The translations under genes and the position numbers were made by a program. Positions 1 through 12,400 of a stretch of DNA of 64,000 bases are shown piece after piece. The stretch is from Pisaster brevispinus (taxonomy: Eukaryota; Echinodermata; Asteroidea; Forcipulatida; Asteriidae). The stretch spans positions 2,401,001-2,465,000 of the forward strand of contig JAMKCF010000012.1 of assembly GCA_023634235.1 (NCBI GenBank). The letters run 5' to 3'. The notes under the pieces are model-generated. The model worked only from the letters and a program-made list of their open reading frames with translations. It was not told where the DNA came from and did not search any database. Position 1 is the first letter of the stretch, and the number at the start of each line of letters is the position of its first letter.

Positions 1-2020
1 GGCCCACTGTGCGTCGGGGAGACGATAGCGGAACGAACCGAATAGTTCTAGGAGTAGGGTGTACAGTACGTTTGATTCGTTTGTTTTAAATGAACTATGT
101 CAAATAATGCCCTTATATCGGTAGCATACAAACCAGATCTGACGCAAACACGGAGGAATGATGTAAACAACTGTTAAAACTTGATCATCTTCCGCAACTT
201 TCAAACACACGTAACCTGTCCGCGCGATCTTCGATGGTCTAATGTAAGCGCCCCCATCGTCGAGTGGTACAAAGTTTTAAGAATAGAGTGTGCATGAAGT
301 ACTACGGTATCCCAGTGATGCCATACGTGGTATGCGACTAATTCATTTGGCGCTATATGGTTGCCCAGGCCTCTTTATAACCTTAAATATTTTTCATATG
401 GTATTGATGCTATACTTTCAATCGAAAAATTAAATAATGAAATGGTAACGTAATTCTTTGCTTTGCCCAGTCTTGTCTTATTGCCTCTTTTAAACTCTTA
501 TTTCTTATGTTAACAAAACAAAAACATAATTGAATATGTTTGTGAATGCTTTAAATTACAAGTTTTATAGTTAAGGAACTACTGTATGTTTTTTTTAACC
601 TGATTTTCTTCTAATGCCTTTACATATTTGTCAACCAAAATCTGCCCACAACTTGGGCAGCCATGCAGTCTTCTAACAAAAAAAAAATATATATATATAT
701 GGAAGGCAAGATGGTATTTTTGGTTGGGCTGGAAAGAACAGCTGAAGCAACCCCCATCTTTTGATTTGGTCCGCTAACCCTCTTGACCTACATGCTAGGG
801 TTAGGGTGAGGTTAAGGGTTAAGATTAAGAACATTCATCTATTGGGGTGTCAGAACAGTGTGTCAAAGGTGTGCAACTGTCACCTCAAGCTCAAGGTATA
901 CCACCATAATCAGAGTCCAATAGTTTGGGTGTTGAGTTACTGAATGGTGGAGGAGGAGGGGGAGGGAAGTTGGATGGAGGGGAACGGAGGGGAGCTATTC
1001 ACACATGAAAACTTGGCAGCAGAAAAAAATGTTCCCTCTGCATGCAGAACCTTCTCTCCAACAAAAAAAGGATAAATATTTGAGTTGTACACAAGAATTA
1101 TCACCACCACACGATGTACTGCATAAAGCGAAGTTAACAAAATAAAAAAGTTTTAACACTTTTGTCATTCCTTCAGTTGCTACAAACATAACTATTTTAT
1201 TTACAGTTACGACATATATATCTGTGTCATGTTTACGCAAGCCTTACATACCAGTAACTCTATCAATCAACCAGTTCTGCTATCAAAAGACCAACAGCAC
1301 CATTTTTGAAGTTTTTCTATTGACTAAATTACATTATTGTAAAAGCGCTAATCATTATTCAATTCCCAAACAGGTTTCACACATTGGATTTAAAAGAATG
1401 GTCATAATTTGGTAGCGAACCCGAAAAAAAAGAAGGATAATTTTATCTGAAAGCTTACTTGTAATAAAGTTGGTAAAATGGTAGGCATCCTAGTCTTAAA
1501 AGCCCCTGTTGATTGGGAGTCAATACACGTATGTTGAAAAAATTGAATCTCCAAAAATGACACACAAAAAAATGAGTTTTGGAGATTCAAATTTCCATGG
1601 TATCTGTTTGTGAATGCTGCGGCCAGAGTTGCAGTTGGTACCCTCTGTCACCTCGCTAAACGTGGATGGATTCCACGTTCTTGATGAAAATACTGTGACA
1701 GTTTTTTTCTTCTTCTCAACAAGTAGACACTGTATTCAGCTGAAACTTTCACAGGTGACTTTTTTGGTATCTTTTTGGATAATTTTGCCGATAAATCTGC
1801 ATTATGTTGATAAAGACCAATCTATGACCCTATCTTTAAGACCGTGCTATAGTTGAGTTCGAGTTGGCAAAGCTTCACAGGACAGGACTGGTAATTTTAT
1901 GATCAGAATTCATCTTGGTAGTCAGAGCAAAACTTTAAGTCAAGTTCCCTGTGTTCAACAGCTATAATAAACAGTGAATGTCATTACACACACAGGGAAT
2001 CTGACTGTTTCCCCCTCCCA
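1..2020. other. left flank, no gene recognised
   Basis: I see no supportable exon here. The first 260 bases are richer in CpG than the rest and could be a promoter or 5' end of a neighbouring gene, but no coding frame is convincing. Beyond that the stretch is AT-rich, with a short TA microsatellite near 688-701, a fragment at about 896-950 related to the 104-bp repeat at 42217, and a dispersed repeat at 1608-1850. Confidence 0.5.
1608..1850 (+). repeat. dispersed repeat family R3
   Basis: Same family as 6745-7010: shares CTGTCACCTCGCTAAACGTGG, a TTCTTGATGAAAATACTGTG stretch and CAACAAGTAGACACTGTATT. Edges are approximate. Confidence 0.6.
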
Positions 2021-2037
2021 ACCTCACTTTGGACAGA

Positions 2038-2043
2038 TTTATT
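2038..2043 (-). promoter_or_regulatory. poly(A) signal of KIF20B-like gene
   Basis: AATAAA on the minus strand, about 155 bases after the stop codon at 2197-2199. The position is right for a short 3' UTR. No other copy lies between it and the stop. Confidence 0.5.
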
Positions 2044-2196
2044 TGAATGGGAGAAGAACCCAATTATGGCTACACTATGTTAACGTTCTACTGAATGACA
2101 CTACAACCGTTTTTAAAGGCTTTGATACAGATAAATGTATAGTCGGACGTCATCCTCCACCGCAATTTTCTACAAGTCTTATTTTTACATTAATAT

Positions 2197-5100
2197 TTAC
2201 ACTCGTGTGTTGCGGGACCTCAGTTTTCTCGTCACAATGCTATGTGAACTATCACCCCTCGACTCTCCATGGTTAACCATCTGTGATTAAGCAAACAGAA
2301 ATACAAAATAAGCAAACAGAAATAAAAATTAATCAAACAATCATTTCTCAAATTTTTGAAGTGACTCTAAAGATTTGAAACTTTGCATGGTGGAGATACA
2401 ATCTAGTAAGGTTTGCGGTAACACCGTGTACATGAGTAGGATTTTAAACTTTGCATGGTGGAGATACAATCTAGTAAGGTTTGTGGTAACACCATGTACA
2501 TGAGTAGGATTTTAAACTTTGCAAGGTGGAGATACAATTTAGTAAGGTTTGAGGTAACACCATGTACATGCGTAGGATTTGAAACTTTGCATGGTGGAGA
2601 TACAATTTAGTAAGGTTTGAGGTAACACCATGTAAATGAGTAGGATTTGAAACTGATTGGCATGGTGGAGATACAATCAAGGAAAAAGTTGAATACACAG
2701 GAATTGTAGCATGGCTCGGAAACTAAACCGCTTGAAAGCAAGACTACCGAAACCCACCTCAAATGGGGAACTCTGGAAGGGAGCTGAGATGTCGTTCTTG
2801 TGGAGACGTCGTTTCCGCTTCTTCTCTGTCGTTGGGGGCGCGTGGTACGACACAATCTGCACGTCAGGGGACTTTGTCGGCGACGTCATGTGGGACGTTG
2901 CAGTCTCCACAAACTTCTTGGCTGAGGGTTGGGACCGAGAGGAAGATTTTAACGAGGAGGCTGCTGCAACAAGAAGCGCAAAGAGAGAAAAAGCAGGGTG
3001 TAGCGAGGGCAGGAAAGCAAGGTTTTAAGCCACAAGGTCACACACAAGGAGGACTAGCAGACGACGATAAAAGTAACAACCCTCTAAGAGGGCGCTCTAC
3101 ATTACACTGACAAAACATGGACCCTGAGGGCGTACCATTATCAGTCTAGACAAAACAAACCCATATAACTGCAAAGCCCAACCTGTGAAACACTTCATGT
3201 TAAATCAAATGCATTTACAGCTTACATTTTATTTATTGAATTTCAGTACTTTAATGTTTGTGCACCACTTTGAGATCTTTGTAGACATTAGCTGCGTTCT
3301 TATTTGACAACTTGGAGTGCACCAGCTACCAGCTTTTTAATGCTGGGCATATCAGACTAGGAGGAGTTTTTTTTACTGCCACATTGACAAAATGATTACC
3401 ATGACAATGTGTTTCTGCACCACTTAAAAACCACCTCTGCAAAAATTGTGAATAAACAAGTTTGTTTGTTTTCGATGATCTTCCCAACGAGAGAACTCGG
3501 CAAGTCTCCCACAAGGGGATATGAACGCCAAGCTGGTAACAGCCAATCTCTCTCAGTCTCATACAAACATTGGTTTAACGCCTATGATTATGACTTACAC
3601 AAACGGATAAATTCCGTAACCACTAGACAGTCTTATTCTTGTCGTTGTGAAATCAGCGGTTAGCTTGGCCGGATTCGAACCCACAACCGTGTGCTTTAAA
3701 GTCCTGCAGTCTAATCACTTGATGACCACGGTACAAGTTGACACAGAACACACTACACGCCACTTTCAAAATCAGCTAAATTTTAAAGTCTAATTCTTTT
3801 TAGGTTTTAGAAACCCAGCAGCCTTGATGACATCCTGCCCCGTCTGTTTCAGAAACAGATGGTAAAACTTTTGCATTGAACCCCTTTGGTATGTGATTTC
3901 CATGAAGTGTTATTGAGTTGAAATGAGGGTCTTGAGGAGGGGGAGTGAGAGGAAAATGTTATTCTGAGCAGAGTCTAATTCTACACAAAAGACATCTACA
4001 CACACAGCAGGTTAGACTATTAAGATCCGAAGTTCACAGCAATCACACAATGAAGAGATTGAATGCTTTGGAGACCCAAAGCACCAAAAAAAAAAACCCA
4101 GCAAATCGGTCCAAGAATATTTGACCGTCATCTACAACCCACTGGTTAGGACATTTAACTGGTTACCTACCGGTTTGACTGTGAGAAAGTGTCCAAAATT
4201 TGTTTTAATGGTTAAACGAAGACAACAATGAAACAAATCAACAAAGAACAAGGCCAACAAAACCTAAACAAAAGACAGACAATAAAAGCGACCTTCCTTT
4301 TCTTAGCTCCAGACGCTATCCATAGAGAATGATTGACATCCCTTTTGTTGGTGGATCTGTCTTATCTTAATCACCTCCAGTTTATAATAAACAGTTTTTC
4401 AATCCCCTACAATTTGTGATACATTTTGCTTTGTACGCTGCTCCCACACCTATGGTTTGTGGTTTTGTGACTGTGAAGACTGGGTAAAGTGTTCCATCTC
4501 TAATCCTGATCCATCCTGGAAAGTGTGTTCAAATGTGCTTCTTCTACATGTGGACAGACTGGAATCAATAGTAATGGTGAAACGAAGAAAAAAAACCCTG
4601 CAAGTCACAAGTTCCGTTTAACAGTTTTGGAAGAAATAAATGTAGATGAACAACCCTACCTAATCTACAAACCACAATCGGCAAACCACAATCAACAATT
4701 GACGATGATAGAATGTTCACCTGATTTTGCAATTGGCGAGTTCTGTAGCATGTCCCCAATCTTGGAAAAAGCCGCCCTCTTGCCCCGCCCACTGGTCAAG
4801 GGCGCTTCGGGCATCTTTCCATCAATCACATTTTCGTCAACCTGGAAATAAAAGAGAGTATATTTTTAATATATTAATTGCATTTGGATGAAGAATATTA
4901 TTGTAAGTCTATTTTTTACACAACCCCTAAGAATAAGAAGCTCTGAACTATGGGACGGGGTTGGAAAGGAGGGGCTGAAACATTGGTCCGCTGGTGAATA
5001 CCAGTTAAAACACATGTGGACCAGTCTAAATTTTCTCTAAATAGTTTGGCCAGCTGGTTCAGTGTTGAAAAGCATCTCTACTCAATATGAAATATGGATG

Positions 5101-6415
5101 CGAAAAAGTAGGGGGGATGAACGACAAACTAACTTGTACTGCTCTGGCTTATTATGGCAGAGCACATCACACTCTAGTTCTGATGGCCCAGTCATCGGAG
5201 TGTGAGTTGGAATCCGCGTCACCTGTTTCCTTGAGCAAGACATTTAACCATAAATTGCTTCTCTTAACCCCGGTGTATCAATGGGGACCTGCGAGGGCTG
5301 AGATAGTACTGTGTTGGATTGAGGTTGCATGCTCCCACAGGAAATATGCCTAATGAACAAGGATGTTGTAAAGGGCCTTGATCTCGCTACGAGGATATGT
5401 GCGCTGTAAAAGAACCTATAATTTTACTGAAAAATTTAGGAGATATACTTTGTGAAAGAGGACGAAACCTACCGAATCCTCCTCTCCTCTGTGAGTTCTT
5501 GTTTTCCGTGAGCTTCTTGTCACCCTTGAACTTCCATCCTCACCACGGTTTCTCTTCCCGTAGGCATCGTCATTAAACTCCTTCAGAAAAGGAAGGGTGG
5601 AGGAAAGGGGGGATATTTGAAAAACATACTATCATTCCAAGAATCATTAGTGGTAAGATATCAGACAATTTTAGCTAAATACAAATGTGTTGGAGACAAA
5701 CGGGGAGATACTGATTGTGAGGATAAACACACATTTGGGGGTTAACAAAGACAAATTGACTAGAACTAGAATTGAACCTGTGACCTCCGGATTGACATGC
5801 CGGTGCTCTACCAACTGAGCTATCTAGCCCTATGGTGGTCTCCCTATTTTGTCAACATTTTTGTTTGGGATTCCAGCCAGAAGCCATACAACTGAACAAA
5901 GATATTGACAAGAGGGAGGCCGCCATCATAGGGCTAGATAGCTCAGATGGTAGAGCACCGGCCGTTAATACATAGGTCGTAGGTTCAAATCCCATTCTAG
6001 TCCACTTTTCTTTATTCACCCGAAAATTTAGATAAACTTACTCGGTCAGTTGCCCTTCTGGTATGTTACTACTTGACAGAAATACTTGAGACAAAAATTC
6101 CCCTTATAAACCAGATTATTATTTGCATTTATTTTTAGCGACTCAACGTACCTCCATCTCTTCCATGCTCTTGCGCTTTTTGGTTCTGCGTGTGTTTGCT
6201 CGTCCTTTACGCGCCGGCTGCTTCTTCTGCAGCGGGGTCATGTCCATCTGTACGCGAGTCCTACGCCGGCCAGGGAGAGAGAAGCTTTCTTGATCCTTGA
6301 CTTCCAGGGCGAAGAGGTCAGGGGAGTCCGGCTGGCCGGATGGGGAACTAGAAGAGTCTTTTTGGGAGGAGTTCAAGTCTCTGCTAGGTAAAGGTTTGAC
6401 GTCAACGCTCACCTG
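2197..6415 (-). CDS. KIF20B: basic C-terminal tail exons (exons 25-29) of KIF20B-like gene
   Basis: Exon 25 (6152-6415) carries [19 protein letters not shown] and a run of basic residues; its donor GAG|GTACGT precedes an in-frame TGA. Exon 26 (5473-5580) has [20 protein letters not shown]. Exon 27 (4721-4841) has [16 protein letters not shown], similar to the KIF20B tail. Exon 28 (2758-2963) follows a strong polypyrimidine acceptor and has TSPTKSPD and [13 protein letters not shown]. Exon 29 (2197-2280) ends [14 protein letters not shown] then stop. Several Ser/Thr-Pro sites fit cyclin-dependent-kinase control, known for human KIF20B, and the basic motifs fit nuclear import and a second microtubule-binding site. 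Exon 28 begins with a CAGCAG (NAGNAG) acceptor, so a one-residue splice variant is possible. Confidence 0.8.
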
Positions 6416-9400
6416 CTGGGAGACAAATGAAATACAATCTTGAAACAATGGATCGGATTACTTTGCAATGTTTTATCAATTCATTTTTGAACTTTTTAAA
6501 AAGATCTGGTCTAATTTTAAGACTGTTAAGCGGGAAATATTGCTTTAAAAGGTGGGGTCATAGATTATTAAATACTCAAAAAATTAATGACCATAAAAAC
6601 TTTAACTTGGTAAGAAGTACTGCAGCTGTTGATAGTATAAACTATTTGAAAAAGGACTCCCTTTGAAGTAAAATGGTTTGGATAATTTTTGCACTCAAAA
6701 ACATTTGAATCCGAGAATTGACTCTTGCAAGAATTGTTCCTAAGACTTTTGAGGGCTGGTGTGTCTGTTCAGGAATGCCGAGGCCAGAGATGCAGTTGGT
6801 TACCTGCTGTCACCTCGCTGGATGGATTAAACATTCTTGGGAGAAAAAGCGTGACAGCTTTTGTTGCTGTTTTCTCAACAAGTAGTCACTGTATTCGGCT
6901 GAAACTTACACAGGTGACTTTGATTGTTTCTTTCTTTATAAGTTTGCCTATAAATCAACATTACATTGACAAAAACCAATCTATGTACGTACTTTTAAAT
7001 AACTGTGAAAATAGGCACCTAAAGTGGATGAGATTAAAACACAATATTGCTGGGCCAGTCCATAAAATTTTCATCCCACCTTTAACATCGTTTCTTGCAT
7101 GAGTGGCTCTGTGGAAAAATATTGTATCTCCACACCACATGTTTAGCCATTTGGGATAGTTTCAGCAAAAGACGATTTTGCACTTCCAAACTCGTGTTTC
7201 ACGTAAGCTGTTTTTTTTCCAGTTTCAAACTAATGTTTCGCAAAGGTTAGTTTTGGGAACATATTTTTGCATTGACCTGATGGTGTTGTTCAACTTCTTT
7301 TCTTTATTTTTTCCATGGAACACATACACCAAAGCATGAATAATATACAGTGTAATACATTATATTTCATTTCATTTATGAATTCTGGTTGTGAAGCCAG
7401 AGGAATCTCAGAAAGGCGAACTTAATCACTATACTAGCCAAGAACCCCATGGAAAGAAGACAAAGACGGAAGTTTAAGTTTAGACGTGGGAGGAAACCCA
7501 CCAGAGAATTGTTCCAGGGAAAACCCAATCAATCGGCTAGGGACTGAAAACCCAATCCACATAGTGCCCCCAGTGCGATTCCAACCAGGGTCCCAGAGCT
7601 GGAAGGCGAGAAAAGTTACCCCTATGCCAACCTGACCGTCAAAAATATATATACAACAACTGTTGAACATTATAACTAGTAGACAAACCTCAATCAGTCC
7701 AAGTTGTGTCTGGAGTGTGCGGTTTGCCGCTTCTAGCTCAGAAATAGATTTCATCTTCTCAGCCAAGATTCTCTTGGATGAAGTCAGAGTGGTCTTTTTG
7801 TCTTCTTGTTCCTTCTCCAACTGACCACATATAAGAAAATTATAAGAAAACTATTTAGGAGGGGGGGAATGTTTAATCCTTAGAAGATGAGATGTACTTT
7901 ATTTTATGAAAGGATTTAAAACTTTGCATGATAGAGGTACACACTTGCCAATATGATCGTCTCACTACTCACCAGTTCAGTTAGTCGTTGCACCTCCCTC
8001 TGGACACCCTCATTGCTCTTCCCACGACGTCTCTTACTCTCCCTGGAGTCCTCCGAATCACTGTCATCGTCAGTCAGGGACTGGGAGGCAGTGATGTTCT
8101 CCACCATCTTATCCTATGCAAATCAATCGTCAATCAATGCAACGATAAGATGGTTGCGCACAATAAAAAAAAATTGGCGTCTTTGTTGTAGATTCTACTA
8201 AGCGTCTGACAAGGACTTATAAATGCTTGAATCTGGTACAGGGCAAGGCAGCTTCAAAATGAGAAGGTAGTGCATCCTGCTCTACCAGCCAGGCTCCTAG
8301 TGAATGATACTCAATGCTACATCCTTACAGACTGTGAAGGGGGGTAACCCCGTTTCAGCCCCAGGAGCAGGTGGCAACGTGCCCCTGATGACAGCTGATT
8401 TGGGTCAACACCCCAAACAGTTATAATTATAGTTGTTTTAATCAGTTCGGTGCAAATCAGTTACGTGTAGCCCTCAACTTGAAGTGGTTGTCTTTCCTTG
8501 TGAAATTTAGTTTCAGTTACATCAGTTTACCTGTTAACTGGTTAATATGTGTGTTGTATTGTCATTTAGCCTTCAAGAAAGACTCTGCTAGCGTTGAAAA
8601 GTCTTGCCATTAACATTTTTGTTTTCTAATCATGAGTTTCAAACTGTAAAGTTCTTAAAATTATAAATTATAATCTTACAATTTCCCAAGTATCAGGCCT
8701 GGACCTGGATATTTAGAATTACATTCAACACAACAGGGAGAAAGTTCCCATACTCGGGGAGACTTTCAAATTTTCTCATCAGAACACGGGCAGATTTGTT
8801 TATTTTCAGGGAACTTTCTGCAGAATCAGGGAGAGTTGGCAGCTCTGCAATTGCCTCCGTGATGAAGTGTTGGGCTTGAAGTGTACACTATTAGCAGAAA
8901 GATAGTTTTTTTGACCAGTGACATGGCACTATCTGAGATGTGGCATGAAAAGGGAAGCCACATAGTGCTATATTACAGACTTTTCCAGACTATTTAATAC
9001 TAATTTTGCTGATATCGCTTCAGGGCAAACGAAATCGCATGATATAATGCCTCTACACGTTGCAATGGCGACTTTAGGGCATCTTCAAACACTATTTTCT
9101 AAACTTCTACTGCATTTCAAACAGAAATATCGTCAAGGAACAAGCAAGAACTTTGAAATTCTGTTCACAGTTTGAAACTCTTGACTAAAAAACAGGGGGG
9201 GTTAATGGCAAGACTTTTCAACCCTAGCAGAGTCTTTCTCGAAGGATAAATGACAACCACAACACACATATAAACAGGTAAACTGGTCCAACAAAAGCAG
9301 TCAAGTGGAAAGAAATGAAAATAGAGTTTTTAGACAGAAAGCACACAGAAAAAACAAGGGATGAACAACGGCGAAGGAGGCAAGGAGAGTAGAGAGGGGC

Positions 9401-12400
9401 TGGTTTGACCATAAGAGGTTGGAAACACAACAGACAAAATCAAATGTGAAAAGAAGGACAAGTTGTTGTTTTGTTTGTTTTGGTTTGTTGTTGTTTTTTT
9501 TTTTTGGGGGGGTAATAACTAATAATCCGGTCCTCTCTCTACCTTCAGATGTTTGATGTGCTCATCTTTCTCCTCGAGCAAGGTTTCCTTTGTCTTATTG
9601 TCTGCTAGGAGCGATTCCATCTTTTCTTGCAAAGCTCTCACAAGTTTATCCTTCTCCTCACGCCACATCTTCAACGTCTCATCCTTGTCTGCAACTTGTT
9701 TCATCACCTGTTTGGTGTAGAGTTATTTTAAAGGCAGGGTCAGACTTCAACAACAGTCTTGATGAAAATAGAGTGACAGCTTTTTCCCGTTTTCTCACCA
9801 AGTAGACACTGTATTCACCTGAAACTTTCATTCTTGATAATGTTGCCTATAAATCAGCATTACGCTGACAAAAACCGAAGGAGGACCCTACCTTGAATAC
9901 TCATTTCAGGAGTGTTATAGTACAAGATAAAAACCCTAAAAAAATGGACGACAGTGCCTTAAACCAACTGAACCTTCCAAGTGTTTTGTTTTAAAGAATT
10001 TAAAGACATTTTAGCAGGGTTGAGAGTCATTCTATCTTAAGAAAATAACAGCTATTTTTGTCAACGGGCAGACTTATACAATTCTGAATTCAGATAAATA
10101 TCAAAACTTTCTCATCCCCGTTTCAGAGAATTTAGAGAAATGCATACCTCTTGCTCTAAGGCTGTGATCTTCTTTAGCAGCTTCTGGTTCTCAATCTGCT
10201 CAGGGCAGCCTTGGGGATGCTGCTTAGCATCGGCAAGGCTCCTGTTGGATTCTTCAAGCTGATCTCTGACCTTCTCCAAGTCAACCTGTACAGCCCTCTT
10301 CTCCTTGACATAATCCGCAAGGGCCGCCTTGGAGTCTACAAGCTTCGTCTTATGCTCCTAACGGACAGAGAGGAGGAGGATGAAAGTATGAACAACTGGA
10401 AAAGCCAGGGGTGAGAGATCATGACTGTGGAGTGTCGTGGCCGAGCGGTTGAGAGCCCCGGACTCAAGCTCTGATATTTCTGATCGTCTGCCCCTATTTC
10501 AAATCACCGATTCTTGTTTCCTCAACTCTACTTCTACTCATAACACCTTTGTAAACGTTGTAACAAGGAACATCAATAGCAACACCGTGCGTTCGTTTAC
10601 AGAAGACATTGAGTCTACTGACTGGGGTAAAGCCTTTGAATGTCAGGAAGCTGAATCTGCTTATAGTATCTTTCTTTCTCTTTTTTTTCTGTCATCTATG
10701 ATCATCACTTTAGTCCCAGTAGTGGCACTTGTGTTCTTGAGCAAGATACTTAACTATCATTGCTTTTGTCCTTTCGGATGGGACGTTAAGCCGTAGGTCC
10801 CGTGTGATGTGTAATGCATAAAAAAAAATATGCAATTGCACTTAGACAAGGGGTTTGCCCCAGTGTTTCTGGCAGTGGCTGCTAAATGCGCCACAGCACC
10901 TTGTAAACCCTTATAAGGTGCTACATAAATGGGTCTCATAGTTAAACAAAATCTGTCTTAAAATGTTTGTGTTTGTTCAAGCGTCTTGAGTACCTTATTG
11001 GTAGATACATGAGCTATATTAGACTATATTTTATTAATATTATTACAAAAAGGTCTGAAACTAAGATCCAGGTTTTAGGTTTGTTGAAATGATGGCATTT
11101 CCACATTCTGGAAACCCCTCGACTTATAAGATTCCAAGGAGCTTCTGGAAACGGTATCCCCAGCACTCGAGAAGTAGATCAAAGAGCAGGATTTATTTAT
11201 ATATAAAGAAAGTAACATCTACTTTTTTCACCAGGCAGACGCAAAATTGTCTGAATTGAGATTAAATTATGAAAATTTATCATCCCTGAAGTGCACAAAA
11301 GTCGGTTCAGATGTTTTGAATACACTCTTTCATCAAAGGGAATGTACAAAAAGATCTGAATTCAGGTAAAAATCTAAAATTTGTCATTCCTGGACTCTGT
11401 GGCTTTTGGTCTTTATACCTCGTTTTCTCTCTCCAATTCCCGGAGTTTGCAGAGGGTGTCATCTTGCTCTTTCCTCATTAGATCTGTCTCTTTCTTGGAC
11501 TGCTTGTAGTTTTTGTTTGACTCCCTTACTGCCTGCTTATTTTCACTGGAGACGGTGAGCAAATCGGAGTACTTGTCCTGCAAATCTGTCAGCTCTGTGT
11601 GCGAGGAAATTGGCTTAATTACATCACTATCATTATGTCAGAGTACAAATGTGTTCTTAGATGTTGTGATAGTGTTGTAGCATGCATGAGAGACTAAATG
11701 CAAAAACTCATCCTAATGCACTTGTCAATTGTAACCTGCGCCCAGGGGGACCCTGGACTAGCGAGGACTTACCCGGGGAATTCCAAATTTCAATTTGGAA
11801 GCCTTTGGGTAGTCCCTGGGTAAGTGCTACGGGGCAGGGACACTGAATTCTTGGAACCCCTGGGTAAGTCCCCGCCCCCGACCACCAGGCATAAATTGGA
11901 AGTCCCTGCACAGTCCTTGCCCCAGTACTGCCGGGCCTAATGTGGAAGTCCCTGCACAGTCCTTGCCCCAGTACTGCCGGGCCTAATGTGGAAGTCCATG
12001 CACATGCCCTGGCATATACCCAGCCCCCTGGCCACTCAGTCATGCCATAGACAATCAGGCCATGTACCCTTCACAATGTTTCAGTTGTTTTGTTTTTTTC
12101 TGTCCAACTGCCAATTTCTTTTATTAATCGATGAATTGATTACCAGTTTATGGTTGCATTGTTGTCCATTTTTCATGCAGCTTTTCGATTTCTCAACCCC
12201 ACGCAATCTAATAGCGTGTCGTACATACATATAGCCATTTCCCCGGCTAGCGGGGCAACTGCTCTGGAAGTCCCGGTAAACCCCAGGGGTAATGTCCCAG
12301 TCAGCGGGGCAACTGCATTTGGAAATCCCCGGGTAAAGCCCCAGCTTGCCGGGGGCAACCCCTTTGGAAGTCTTGGATCAGTCCCGGGGCTAATGTCCAG

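Noticed and set aside
794..825. Telomere-like stretch (AGGGTTAGGGTGAGG).
   Set aside because: Fewer than two exact TTAGGG units; too short and degenerate to call an interstitial telomere.
2711..3028. Plus-strand 105-residue frame starting MARKLNRL.
   Set aside because: It is the antisense shadow of KIF20B exon 28, which has proper splice sites and homologous motifs on the minus strand.
3790..4315. Alternative last KIF20B exons (4281-4315 and 3790-3843, ending FLKPKKN).
   Set aside because: They keep phase, but one donor is poor (ATT|GTCTGT). The exons at 2758-2963 and 2197-2280 have much stronger splice sites and a terminus resembling KIF20B.
5932..6002. Functional tRNA gene.
   Set aside because: The anticodon arm is mismatched, the copy is part of a repeated palindromic unit, and no pol III terminator context was evident.
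6143..6151. Stop codon (TGA) right after exon 25, read as the end of KIF20B.
   Set aside because: It lies just inside a good donor (GAG|GTACGT), and three further in-frame tail exons follow.
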